DNA of 56,808 nucleotides from CAZNPW01 sp964575185. Lineage in GTDB: Bacteria > Pseudomonadota > Alphaproteobacteria > Rhodobacterales > Rhodobacteraceae. Under the pieces are notes generated by a model. That model worked only from the letters and a program-made list of their open reading frames with translations, was not told the origin of the DNA and did not search any database. Shown piece after piece: positions 25,334 to 34,713 of the stretch (position 1 is its first letter; every line of letters starts with the position of its first letter). The DNA is taken from contig CAZNPW010000018.1 of assembly GCA_964575185.1 (NCBI GenBank), positions 1 to 56,808 of the forward strand. Direction: 5' to 3'. Position numbers and translations under genes: made by a program.

Positions 25334-25597
25334 CTTCTTCCGCAGAGCCGAATTGCGGACATGACCGCAGCCGGCGGCATATCGCGGAAAGCGGGAATCT
25401 CGTCTAGCTTTCCCGCGACCGGCATTCGGGCCGGTCCAGCGCGGTCGTGATGTGATCCCTTTTCCACTCACATGCGCCTGGGCATCGTCAACGCGCCGTC
25501 AATATCGCGGTCCGCGCATCCTGGGCCTCGACAATCCTCGGCCTTATCCTAAACTTCGGCAATGACCACAGGGGGTCCCCTCTTGTTTCTTTAGCGA
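25334..25597 (+). promoter_or_regulatory. Leader region of the five-gene helicase/ATPase operon
   Basis: The 264 bp between tRNA-Met and the first operon gene hold no convincing gene. The DNA is less GC-rich than its surroundings. A small hairpin core GGGGTCCCC lies at 25572-25580, 17 bp before the first start codon, and could influence translation. I cannot pick a -10/-35 pair with confidence, although the AT-richer stretch around 25540-25560 (TTATCCTAAACTT) is the best candidate area. Confidence 0.35.
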
Positions 25598-26383
25598 ATG
25601 CGGCCGGTTGCCGATCTTCTTGCGCGCCTGGACCTGCCCGCACCCGATGGCAGACCCCTGCATGCCTATGACATCGCAGAGGAAGAGCAGGATCGCCTCG
25701 GGCATCTCCTGGCGATGCGGATTGCTGCGCAATCTGTCAGTCCGGTCACGGCGCAGGGTTTCGTGCTTTGGGCCGCCGAGCATCTGCGCACGCGGTTTGC
25801 GGGGGGGCAACTGACCTGGGAGTTCGTATTTGCCGGCCTTGGCCAGGAGTATGATCGCGCCATTGCCGTCAGGTTGACGGAAACGGGCCTAAACGCATGG
25901 GGCCGTTCCGTGCGCCGTCGCGATTCGGGCGACCGGGCCTTTCTCTTTTCGCTTCTGGCCGAGGGCGGGCTGCCTGATCTGGCGCTGGCCGATGCGTCCA
26001 GATACTGCACCGCGCTCCTCGCGCTCGTGGCCGAGATCGAGGCCGAGGGCGAGCTTGGCGTGGCGCGGGCACCCGATGCGGCGCGCCGGGCCGTGCGGCT
26101 TCTGCCGCAGGTCCTTCAGACCGACGAGCTTCAGGACCTGCTGGCCGAACTCGGCACGGCGCTTGCCGGTCTCCGGCGGTCTTTGCCGGAGGGCCTGGCC
26201 GCCGACGCGGCGGTGGGCTGGCTTGACGCCCATCGCCCCGGCTGGCGGCACGGGCTTCCCCTGCGCCTGTCGCCGCAGGCGCTGACGACGCTGGTGCAGC
26301 CCGCTTTGGTCGCCGCCCGCCTGCGTCCGTCGCGCGACCAGGCGCCCGTGCTGCGTCAGCTGCGCAGGGGCTTGCAGGGATGA
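25598..26383 (+). CDS. Operon gene 1: small helical protein of unknown function
   Basis: A 261-aa protein that I do not recognise. It is predicted to be almost wholly alpha-helical, with no signal peptide, membrane segment, metal cluster or nucleotide-binding motif. Residues about 110-150 (RAFLFSLLAEGGLPDLAL, then RYCTALLALVAEIEAEGE) look like a conserved core, with an aromatic Trp/Phe/Leu-rich surface at 30-90. The C-terminal part (LPLRLSPQALTTLVQPAL) resembles a strand-helix pair. It is the first gene of the operon, followed 12 bp later by gene 2. The ribosome-binding site before ATG 25598 is weak. An adaptor or scaffold role is possible, but nothing in the sequence proves it. Confidence 0.75.
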   Translation: MRPVADLLARLDLPAPDGRPLHAYDIAEEEQDRLGHLLAMRIAAQSVSPVTAQGFVLWAAEHLRTRFAGGQLTWEFVFAGLGQEYDRAIAVRLTETGLNAWGRSVRRRDSGDRAFLFSLLAEGGLPDLALADASRYCTALLALVAEIEAEGELGVARAPDAARRAVRLLPQVLQTDELQDLLAELGTALAGLRRSLPEGLAADAAVGWLDAHRPGWRHGLPLRLSPQALTTLVQPALVAARLRPSRDQAPVLRQLRRGLQG

Positions 26384-26395
26384 CAGGGGGTTGCC

Positions 26396-28708
26396 GTGAT
26401 CGCCACCGAGGCACGGCTTCCCTTTGCGGCGTTGGCGGTCGACCGCACCCTTCGCCTGCGGCTCGTGACCGAGGGCGGGGCGGGGTTCCTGGGCGAACCG
26501 GGCGGCGACGGGTGGACGCTGCGGGCGACGGGCGGCGCGGCGGCGCGCACCCTGGCACTCTCTCCGGATGCTGCGGTCGTCATGTCGGTTCATATCGACG
26601 GGCGCCAGGCCGGCGAGGCGGTGCTGGATCCGGGCCTGCCCGCCCCGGGTGAAGCCCCTTCGCTGTGGCAGGCCGATCCGCGCGAGGCGCGCGATCCCGA
26701 GACCCTGGTGCCGCTCTCGGGCCGGGGCGTCACCCGCGCGGCGCAGGTCTACGCCCTGCTGCCCGACGGCGTGGCGCCGACGACCGAAGATGCGGTCACC
26801 ATCGGCGCCCCGCGACCCGGGCCCGGCGGGCGGGTCTGGCCGCTGTCGGGTGCGGGCATCGTGAGGGCCGGCACGGATCGCCTTGCGGTGCGGACGGGGG
26901 CCGAGGCGGATGCGCCGGCGGCGCGGCTGGTGGCGCTCGGCTCTTGCCTCGGGACCTTCGGCCTGCGCGACGGCACCCCGGTCCATCTCGGTCAGCCGCG
27001 GGTTCTGGGCAGCGAGGGGCTTGCGCCCCTGATCTCGCTTGGCCGCGCCGCAGAGTTCCGTCCGCTGCGGCAGGTCGGGGCCCATGCGGTCGAGTGGAAG
27101 GCCGACGACGCCGTCATCGCGCGGATCCGGCTGGTGATCCTGCCGCGCGATCTGCGCCTCGTCCTGCGCGAGGCCGGCCTTGATGGCCTGCGGCTTGATG
27201 CGACGGGCGTGCCCCCTGGGTGGCATCTGCGCCTGTCCGCTGGCGAGGCCGTTGCCAGTGCCGCGGCGGAACCGTCGGGTGCCCTGGAAATCCGGCTGCC
27301 GGGTCAGGTCGTGCGGGGCATGGTCCAGCTGCGGATGACGGCACCCGACGGGCAGGACCCGCTTTACCTCGAAGCGCCCTGGCCCGGCGACAACGCCGTC
27401 GTTCTCGATCCGGCCGGGACCATCCTGACGAAACAGCGGGACCTGTCGGTCGACAGGCTGAACGGCTGGCGCGGCGTGCTTCCGGCGGCGCAGGGCGCCG
27501 TGCAGCTTTCGCTGGTCGGGCATGCCGCGCGGATCGGGTTTCCGGCCGCGGGGCAGGTCAGGCTGTCGATCCATGCGCCGCTGATCCGGCAGGCGCTGGC
27601 CCTGGGCGATCCCGACACGCGGGTCCAGCTCGTGCTCGTGGGTCAGGGCAATGAGACTCGCCGCCTGATGGTCGGCCGCAGCGACTGGGTGTCGGGCGAC
27701 GAAGGCACGTTCCGGGCGGTCGGCGACGGGGTGACCCGCCTGCGGGCCGTCTGCCTCGGTGCCGAGGGCAAAGACCGCGATCTTGACGCCGAGGGCCGAG
27801 TCGACCTTACCGGGTGGCTCGGCGACGTGCCGGGCCTGTGGTATGTGCAGGGGCGGCATGTTGACCGTGGCGTGATGCGGCCCTTTGCGTGGTCGTCCGC
27901 ACCGATGCAGCGCAGCACCCGGGACGCGCGGGCGGCCGGCTTCGCCAGGATGTGGCTGCGGCTTCTCGACGCCCCCGCCGACCCGGACTGGCAGGGCCAG
28001 ACGGACCTGCTGGCACGGGTGCGCGCGGCGGGGGAGGCCGGGGGTCTGGATCAGGCCTTCGCGCTGGGCCTGGTCCCCGCCGCGGCTGCGGCCCTGGTGT
28101 TCCGCGCCCGTGCCGATGACCGCGCCACGGCCCTTGCGGTCGAGACGGAGGCCCCGCTGTGGTGGCCGCTGGTGACCTGCGCCGACTGGCGGGCGGCTGC
28201 GGTCCACATGCACCGGCATCTGACCGAACGCCTGCAGGCTGCCGGACTGGACAGCGGCGATGCATCGCGGCACCTGGCCGCAATCGCCGCCGACATCGCG
28301 GTGCGCCGGCCGGAGCTTACGGCGCATCTCGGCCCGGCCGTCGCGGCGGCCGGCGTGCCGCTCGCCCTTCTGCGTGACCTTGCGGCGGGCGCGCTCCACC
28401 CCGTTCCCGCGCCGGCCGCCCGGGGCCATCTGGCCGTTCTGGCGCAGGAGGCCGCCCGCAGGTTCGACCGCCTGCCGCAGGGGACCGGCACGCTGCGTGC
28501 ACGCCGCCTGTCGCTGCCCGCGCTGTCCGATGCCGTCACGGCATTCCTTCAGGCCCCGCAGGTCGCAGCCGAGGTCGCGGCGGGTCTTCAGCCGCGTCCG
28601 ACGGCGTCGGCCACGCTGCAGCTCATTGCCCTGCGCGCCGCCGACCCGCTGTGGTTCGACGAGGCGCTGCCGGCCGCCCTCACCCTTGCCGCGGAGATCG
28701 CCCGATGA
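26396..28708 (+). CDS. Operon gene 2: large beta-rich protein of unknown function
   Basis: A 770-aa protein starting at GTG 26396 behind AGGGGG. I do not recognise a family. Residues 1-430 look like a series of beta domains: short hydrophobic strands alternating with Gly/Pro/Asp turns (for example VMSVHIDGRQAG, GWHLRLSAGEAV, VRLSIHAPLI). Residues about 500-770 are mainly helical and alanine-rich. There is no P-loop, no obvious nuclease motif and no signal peptide. Its end overlaps the helicase start by 4 bp (ATGA), so it is probably made in a fixed ratio with the helicase. It may be a substrate-recognition or structural subunit of the complex; this is inference from context. Confidence 0.8.
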   Translation: MIATEARLPFAALAVDRTLRLRLVTEGGAGFLGEPGGDGWTLRATGGAAARTLALSPDAAVVMSVHIDGRQAGEAVLDPGLPAPGEAPSLWQADPREARDPETLVPLSGRGVTRAAQVYALLPDGVAPTTEDAVTIGAPRPGPGGRVWPLSGAGIVRAGTDRLAVRTGAEADAPAARLVALGSCLGTFGLRDGTPVHLGQPRVLGSEGLAPLISLGRAAEFRPLRQVGAHAVEWKADDAVIARIRLVILPRDLRLVLREAGLDGLRLDATGVPPGWHLRLSAGEAVASAAAEPSGALEIRLPGQVVRGMVQLRMTAPDGQDPLYLEAPWPGDNAVVLDPAGTILTKQRDLSVDRLNGWRGVLPAAQGAVQLSLVGHAARIGFPAAGQVRLSIHAPLIRQALALGDPDTRVQLVLVGQGNETRRLMVGRSDWVSGDEGTFRAVGDGVTRLRAVCLGAEGKDRDLDAEGRVDLTGWLGDVPGLWYVQGRHVDRGVMRPFAWSSAPMQRSTRDARAAGFARMWLRLLDAPADPDWQGQTDLLARVRAAGEAGGLDQAFALGLVPAAAAALVFRARADDRATALAVETEAPLWWPLVTCADWRAAAVHMHRHLTERLQAAGLDSGDASRHLAAIAADIAVRRPELTAHLGPAVAAAGVPLALLRDLAAGALHPVPAPAARGHLAVLAQEAARRFDRLPQGTGTLRARRLSLPALSDAVTAFLQAPQVAAEVAAGLQPRPTASATLQLIALRAADPLWFDEALPAALTLAAEIAR

Positions 28709-31700
28709 CCGACCGAAGCGGACTGACCGAAGCCGTGGACGCCCTTGTGCAAAGGTCGGCGCGCGGGATGGTCGCGCGGGCCCGGCTGGCCGCTCCGGGG
28801 CTGAACCGACATCTCCTGCGCCGCCTGACCGCGCCGCAGGTTCTGGTCCCGGACCCAATCATCGAGGTCGCCCGGTCCTGGCTGCCGGCGTCCCGGTGCC
28901 TCGGCGAGCTGGCGGGGAACCTCCTGTCGCCCGACCTGGTCGATGCGCTGGACAGGGCCGGCCCGCAGGCCCAGCCCCGCGACCGCCACCCCCACGCGCA
29001 TCAGCTGGAAGCGTGGCAGGAAAGCCTTGTCGGGAACCGGTCGGTGCTGGTCACCGCGGGCACCGGCGCCGGCAAGACGGAGTGCTTCCTGATCCCCATC
29101 CTGCAGGACATCCTGGCGCGGGCGCGCCCCGGCGGCGGCGTCCAGGCGATCCTGCTCTATCCGCTGAACGCCCTGATCGAAAGCCAGCGCGAGCGGCTTG
29201 CCGCCTGGGCGGAGGGTCTGGGCGGTCGGGTGCGGTTCGCGCTGTGGAACGGCGATACGGCCCGAACCGAGCGCGAGGCGGCCTCGACACGGATGGAACT
29301 GCGCAGCCGCGAGGCCGTCCGCAGGCGCCCGCCCGAGATCCTCGTGACGAACACGGTCATGCTGGAATACCTGCTGCTGCGCGGCGACGACGCCCCGATC
29401 CTCGCCGCAAGCCAGGGCGGGCTGCGCTGGATCGTGCTGGACGAGGCGCATTCCTACGTTGGCAGCCAGGCGGCGGAGATGGCGCTATTGCTGCGGCGCG
29501 TCCGGGCGGCGTTCGGTGTCGCCCCGGCCGACGTCCGGCTGATGGCGACCTCGGCCACGATCGGCGGCGAGCCCGATGCGCCCGCCCGCCTGCGCAGCTT
29601 CTGCGCGGCCCTGGCGGGGCGGCCGGAGGCGGACGTGGCGGTGGTCGAAGGCCGCGAGCGCCAGCCCGACCTGCCGCCGGCGGGTCCCGATACGGCGCTC
29701 GACCCCGCGGCGCTGCTGGCAACCGACCGGGCGCAGGCCGGTGCCGTTCTTGCCGCGCATCCCCGGGTCCAGCGGCTGCGGCGCGCCTTGAACGACGGCG
29801 GCCTGCCGCTGTCCGCGGTCGCCGACATGCTGACCGGTGCCGCCTCACGCGCCGGGGCGGCGGTCGCGCTGCTGGACGCCGCGTCGCAGGCGACGTGGCA
29901 GGGGCGACCCCTGCTGCCGTGGCGGGCGCATCTGTTCCACCGGGCGCAGGGCGGCCTGTGGGCCTGCCCCGATCCGGCCTGCCCGCATCGCGGCGAGGAC
30001 CTTGCCGCGCCCGAGGCCGGCTGGCCCTTCGGGGCCGCGTGGCTGTCGGCCCGCGCCCGGTGCGACTGCGATGCACCCCTTTACGAAGTCGTCGGCTGCA
30101 CCGAATGCGGGCAGGTCCACCTGCAGGGCCTGCTGACCGGCGGCAGGCTGCCGCGGCTTGATCCGCCGGACCCGGGCGAGGGCGACGACTTCGCTCTCGA
30201 CGCCGAACCGGATGAAGACGACACGCCGGCGGGGCCTGCCGGGAACGGCTGGCTGGCGCCCGGAACCGGCATCCTTCTGACAGCGGACGGGCGAATCTAC
30301 GACAATGCGGCACCCGAAGGCCAGCGTGCCTGGCCCTACCGGCTGATCGAGGACGCCGCCCTGCGCGGCTGCTGCGACCGGGCCGAGAAGGCGCGCCTGA
30401 TGGGCCTGCGCTTCGGGCCCAACTTCCTGATGGGAAATGCGCTGGGCGGTGTGCTGCAGGACCTGGTCATGCCCGACGGCAGGCCGGGCCTGCCAGCCGG
30501 CGGTCGCCGGGCCCTGACCTTCACCGACAGCCGGCAGGGCGTGGCCCGCCTCGCCGCCAAGTTCCAGCAAGACGCCGAGCGCAGCCTGACGCGCGCTTTC
30601 CTGTGGCATAAAGTGCAGGCCGGGACGCAGGCCGACGAGGGCGAGGTGGCGGAGCTGCGCAGGAACATTGCGCGGCTGGAGGGCGCGGGCCTGGACGATC
30701 TGGCCGGGAATGCGCGCCAGCGGTTGGCCTCGCTAACGGGTGCGGTCGCCGCCCCGATCCCTTGGTCCGATCTGGTCGCGGGCCTTGCCGCCCATGCCGA
30801 CCTGACGGGCTTTGCCGGCGATATCTGGAAGGGCCGCCGGCTGGGCCAGGCCATCGGTGACGATCCCGCCCGGCTGGCCCAGACATTCCTGTATCGCGAA
30901 CTGTTCCGCCGCCCCCGCGTCCAGAACAACCCCGAGACGATGGGCCTGCTGCGGCTGACCTTTCCCGGCCTGGAAGAACGCGCCCGCCGCAACGCCGTGC
31001 CCCGCCCGCTGGCCGAAGCGGGCGTCGACATCGACGGCTGGCTCGGCCTCGTCCAGGCGGCGGTCGACGGGGTGTTTCGAAACAACTTCGCAATCTATTT
31101 GCCTTTTCATGGACTTGCGCGCCTCATCAACCCTCGGCAACCCGGCGTCCGGTCGGTCTATGCACAAAAGACTAAGCCGAGCGAATATCGGACTGACACC
31201 GACTTTTCCCTGAATTGGCCTTCGCCCTCGCCTAACCGAGGTCGGCAATCTCGTATTTTACAATCCGTCTACGCCCTGATCGGCGGCGACCCGGACAGTC
31301 CCGCCGACCAGGACCGCGCCGCCGAGGTGCTGGAGGCGCTCTGGACCCTCATCACCGGCACCGGCACGGCCCGGGACACCGGGGCCGGGGCCTTCGCGCT
31401 GGATTTCGCCAGGGCGGCGGTCACGCGCCTGGACCGCGCCTGGCTTTGCCCGGTGACACGGCGCCCTTACGGCTATGCGGTCGCGGGGCGCAGCCCGAAC
31501 GATCCCGCCCGGATGATGGAGACCGTCGACCTGCCGCGCCTGCCGGTGGCCAACCCCGGCGGGCTGTCGGCCCATGACCGCAGCCGCGCCGTCGCCTGGG
31601 CGGAAACCGACCCCGCGGTCCGCGCCCTGCGCGCCCGCGGCCTGTGGACCGACCTGCACGACCGCCTGGCCGCCTTTCCGCCCTACCTGCGGGCGCAGGA

Positions 31701-34700
31701 GCATTCGGCGCAGATTTCGCGCAGGACCCTGCAACGCTACGAAGAGCAGTTCCGCGACGGGCGGATCAACCTCTTGAACTGCTCGACGACGATGGAAATG
31801 GGGGTCGACCTTGCCGATGTCCGGCTGGTCGTGAACGCGAACGTGCCGCCGGCGCTGTCGAACTACCGCCAGCGCGCCGGCCGCGCCGGGCGGCGCGGCG
31901 AACCCTGGGCCTTCACCCTGACCTTCTGCCGCGACCTGCCGCTCGACCGCAAGGCGGCCGACAGCCCGGGCGACTACCTGCGCCGGCAGATCGTCGCCCC
32001 GCGCGTCTGGCTGGACAGCCCGACGCTCGTCCAGCGCCATGTCAATGCGGCGCTGCTGGCGGCCTGGCTGCGCGAACGCGGCGGGCACAGGCTCGCCTCC
32101 AGCATCGGCGCGTTCCTCGGTGCCGGCGAAAGCCTCGCCGACGCCGTGGTACCGGACGCCCCCGCGGACCTGCTGCTTGCCGACCTTGCGGGTGCCTGGG
32201 GGGCGGGCCAGGGCGCTGGCCTTGCGCCTCTCGTCGCCGGCACGGCGCTGGCCGATGCGCAGGCCGAGGCGCTGGTCGCGCGGACGATGTCCGCGCTGGA
32301 CGCGGTGGTGGTCGCCTGGCGGCGCGAGCACCGGGTGCTGCTCGACGGCGCGGCGAATGCGAGCGACCGCGACGCGGCGACGGCCATGGCCCTGAGGGCA
32401 AGACGGCTGGCCGGCGAGTTCATGCTGTCCGAGGTCGCCCGCCGCGGCTTTACCCCCGCCTACGGCTTCCCCACCGACGTGGTGACCTTCGACAACCTGT
32501 CCGAGCACGTCGAGGCGGAGCGCCAGACGCCGGGCTTCCGCCGCCAGGGCACCGCGTCGCGCACGCTGGATCAGGCGATCCGCGAATACGCACCGGGGGC
32601 CGAGGTGGTGATCGACGGCCTTGTGCACATGTCGGAAGGCATTCTTCCCGCCTGGGAGGCGGGCGTCGACGCCTCGCGGCTGGAAGACCTGCGCACGCTC
32701 TGGACCTGTCCGGCCTGCCGGGCGTTCGGGTTGACCACGATGGCGCCGGACCACTGCACCGCCTGTGCCCATCCCGCGCCCGACATCACCAGGGTTCTGA
32801 GGCCCGCCGGCTTCATCGGGGCGAAACCGGCGCATGTCGGCTATGAATACATCGCGCATGTCCAGGCGGACCCCGTCAGGCTTTCGGCGCAGGGCGGCGA
32901 ATGGCTTGCCCTGCCCGACGGCGCCGGCCGGATGCGGGCCGACCCGGCCGGCCAGATCGTCACCAGCACCTCCGGCCCGGGGCTTGGCGGGTTCGCCGTC
33001 TGCCTCGACTGCGGCCGGGCCGAACCGATGGCTGCCGCGCGGATGAACCTTGCCGAGCCCTTGCCGAAAGCGATCATGCGCCATGGTCCCCTGTTCCGCG
33101 GGCGCGGCCTGAAGCTGACCCATGATGGGCTTTGCCCGGCGACCGACGCACCCCAACGGATCCAGCGCCACGTCCATCTGGCGCAGCTGACGCGCAGCGA
33201 TGTCTGGGAGTGGCAGCTTCCGGCCGGCGTGGCCGAACCTGCCGCGCATGCGCTCGCCGCCGCGCTGCGCGAGGGGCTGTCGGTCCGCCTGGGCGTCGAA
33301 GCCGACGAGATGGTGGCCTCGGCCGGTCCTTCGACCGGCCCAGCCGGCGCGTCGCTGGTCTCGGCCTACCTGCACGACCGGGCGGCAGGCGGCGCGGGCC
33401 TGGTCGCCCGGCTGGCCGAGCCCGACCTTCTGTCCGACGTGCTCGCCGCCGCCACGGGCCTGCTCGACTGCGTCGAACAGTGCCGGCGCGGGTGTCCTGC
33501 CTGCATCCTGCGATCCAACCTGAACCGGCGCGACAGCACGCTTGACCGCCCGGGAGCCCACCGGCTGGCCCTGTCACTGCGCGAGAATCTGGACCTCGCC
33601 GCGCCGATGCGCGTTTTCGGTCCCGAAAGCCGCCTCGCGGGCCAGCCCGCCGCAGCGCGCCTTGCAAACCGGCTTCGCGCCGGTGGGCTGGATGGCGTCG
33701 ACATCTGGCTGCATGGCGACCCTGCGGCATGGGACCTGGGCGCCTGGCCGGTCCGTGCCCTGCTGCCGCGGCTGGCCGAGGCCGGGGTGCGCCCAAGGCT
33801 GCATCTGGCGCGTTCGGCCCTGACGGCCGCCGGGCTGGACCTGGCCCGCAAGCTGGGACTGCACGCGGTCGCGCAGTGGACGGAGCTTTACCGCTGCGAT
33901 GCGCTGCCCGTCGCAGGCGAAGCACCGATCGTGATGTGCCTTCACCACGCCGGCGGGACCGAAGCCCTTGCCGTCGCCGCGCCGGCAGAGGCCGTGCCGA
34001 CGGCCGACTGGGCCGCGGGACGGCTGGCCCCGCTGATCGCCGGTCCGGGCCCCGGCATCCCCTTGGGTGCCCGCCTGTCGGTCGACCGCCTGCTGGAGCG
34101 CGGCACGGGGAATGCGCATCTTCTGTGGCCGGGGTCCGCGCTGGATGGACCTGCGGCCGGGTTCGGACGACGGTTCTGGTCCTGGCTCGGCGCAAAGGCA
34201 CCGCTCGAGATCGGCGCGATGCAGGAGCACGGGGTCATGTCGCTGACCTATTCCGACCGCTACCTGCTGCAGGCCTATACCCTGCGGCTGCTGGCCGAGG
34301 TGATGCAGGCGGCGCCCGGTTCCGCGCGGGCGGCGTGGGCCGTCCGCCTTGCCCCGGCGGATCGCCCGGCCATTGATCCGCGCAGCGCCCACGACGGGTT
34401 TGCCGACGATACGGACCGCGTGGCCGTGCTGCGGGCGCTCTTGCCGGGGGCCGATATCGCCTCCTTGCCAAAGGCCGCCTTGCCGCACCATCGGGCGCTG
34501 ACCGCTGTGCTGGCCGATGGCCGCCGTCTGTCCCTGCTTCTTGACCAGGGCTTCGGGTCCTGGCGGGTCGAGGGGGTGGTGCGGCATGCCTTCGGCAGCC
34601 CGCCGACCGCCCAGGCTCGCAGCCTGCGCGAGGCGGACATCCGGGTCCTCGGCACGACGACATCGGGCGCACCCGTCGCCCTTACGATCGAAAAGGACGT

Positions 34701-34713
34701 TCAGGATGGATGA
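28705..34713 (+). CDS. Operon gene 3: ~2,000-aa DEAD/DEAH-box helicase with zinc clusters and DUF1998-like C-terminal region
   Basis: A 2,002-aa SF2 helicase. N-terminal RecA domain: HAHQLEAWQ (98-106), Walker A AGTGAGKTE (118-126), YPLNALIESQRERL (motif Ia), DEAH (246-249) and SAT (283-285). Residues about 420-480 carry a cysteine-rich insert (CPDPACPHRG, CDCDAPLY, CTECGQ). The C-terminal RecA domain shows STTMEMGVDLADVRLVVNANVP (about 1025) and QRAGRAGRRGEP (about 1055). Further zinc-type sites are CPACRAFG and CTACAHP (about 1335-1355), CLDCGR (about 1433) and CRRGCPACILRSN (about 1595), the last matching the DUF1998/MZB signature. About 380 further residues follow without known motifs. 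Length and design resemble Druantia DruE and DISARM-type helicases. It overlaps gene 4 by 8 bp. Confidence 0.92.
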   Translation: MTDRSGLTEAVDALVQRSARGMVARARLAAPGLNRHLLRRLTAPQVLVPDPIIEVARSWLPASRCLGELAGNLLSPDLVDALDRAGPQAQPRDRHPHAHQLEAWQESLVGNRSVLVTAGTGAGKTECFLIPILQDILARARPGGGVQAILLYPLNALIESQRERLAAWAEGLGGRVRFALWNGDTARTEREAASTRMELRSREAVRRRPPEILVTNTVMLEYLLLRGDDAPILAASQGGLRWIVLDEAHSYVGSQAAEMALLLRRVRAAFGVAPADVRLMATSATIGGEPDAPARLRSFCAALAGRPEADVAVVEGRERQPDLPPAGPDTALDPAALLATDRAQAGAVLAAHPRVQRLRRALNDGGLPLSAVADMLTGAASRAGAAVALLDAASQATWQGRPLLPWRAHLFHRAQGGLWACPDPACPHRGEDLAAPEAGWPFGAAWLSARARCDCDAPLYEVVGCTECGQVHLQGLLTGGRLPRLDPPDPGEGDDFALDAEPDEDDTPAGPAGNGWLAPGTGILLTADGRIYDNAAPEGQRAWPYRLIEDAALRGCCDRAEKARLMGLRFGPNFLMGNALGGVLQDLVMPDGRPGLPAGGRRALTFTDSRQGVARLAAKFQQDAERSLTRAFLWHKVQAGTQADEGEVAELRRNIARLEGAGLDDLAGNARQRLASLTGAVAAPIPWSDLVAGLAAHADLTGFAGDIWKGRRLGQAIGDDPARLAQTFLYRELFRRPRVQNNPETMGLLRLTFPGLEERARRNAVPRPLAEAGVDIDGWLGLVQAAVDGVFRNNFAIYLPFHGLARLINPRQPGVRSVYAQKTKPSEYRTDTDFSLNWPSPSPNRGRQSRILQSVYALIGGDPDSPADQDRAAEVLEALWTLITGTGTARDTGAGAFALDFARAAVTRLDRAWLCPVTRRPYGYAVAGRSPNDPARMMETVDLPRLPVANPGGLSAHDRSRAVAWAETDPAVRALRARGLWTDLHDRLAAFPPYLRAQEHSAQISRRTLQRYEEQFRDGRINLLNCSTTMEMGVDLADVRLVVNANVPPALSNYRQRAGRAGRRGEPWAFTLTFCRDLPLDRKAADSPGDYLRRQIVAPRVWLDSPTLVQRHVNAALLAAWLRERGGHRLASSIGAFLGAGESLADAVVPDAPADLLLADLAGAWGAGQGAGLAPLVAGTALADAQAEALVARTMSALDAVVVAWRREHRVLLDGAANASDRDAATAMALRARRLAGEFMLSEVARRGFTPAYGFPTDVVTFDNLSEHVEAERQTPGFRRQGTASRTLDQAIREYAPGAEVVIDGLVHMSEGILPAWEAGVDASRLEDLRTLWTCPACRAFGLTTMAPDHCTACAHPAPDITRVLRPAGFIGAKPAHVGYEYIAHVQADPVRLSAQGGEWLALPDGAGRMRADPAGQIVTSTSGPGLGGFAVCLDCGRAEPMAAARMNLAEPLPKAIMRHGPLFRGRGLKLTHDGLCPATDAPQRIQRHVHLAQLTRSDVWEWQLPAGVAEPAAHALAAALREGLSVRLGVEADEMVASAGPSTGPAGASLVSAYLHDRAAGGAGLVARLAEPDLLSDVLAAATGLLDCVEQCRRGCPACILRSNLNRRDSTLDRPGAHRLALSLRENLDLAAPMRVFGPESRLAGQPAAARLANRLRAGGLDGVDIWLHGDPAAWDLGAWPVRALLPRLAEAGVRPRLHLARSALTAAGLDLARKLGLHAVAQWTELYRCDALPVAGEAPIVMCLHHAGGTEALAVAAPAEAVPTADWAAGRLAPLIAGPGPGIPLGARLSVDRLLERGTGNAHLLWPGSALDGPAAGFGRRFWSWLGAKAPLEIGAMQEHGVMSLTYSDRYLLQAYTLRLLAEVMQAAPGSARAAWAVRLAPADRPAIDPRSAHDGFADDTDRVAVLRALLPGADIASLPKAALPHHRALTAVLADGRRLSLLLDQGFGSWRVEGVVRHAFGSPPTAQARSLREADIRVLGTTTSGAPVALTIEKDVQDG

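Noticed and set aside
25268..25471. Small minus-strand frames over tRNA-Met (with G-G-T-R-T-P-D type peptide)
   Set aside because: This peptide is the well-known false translation of a tRNA gene read on the opposite strand.
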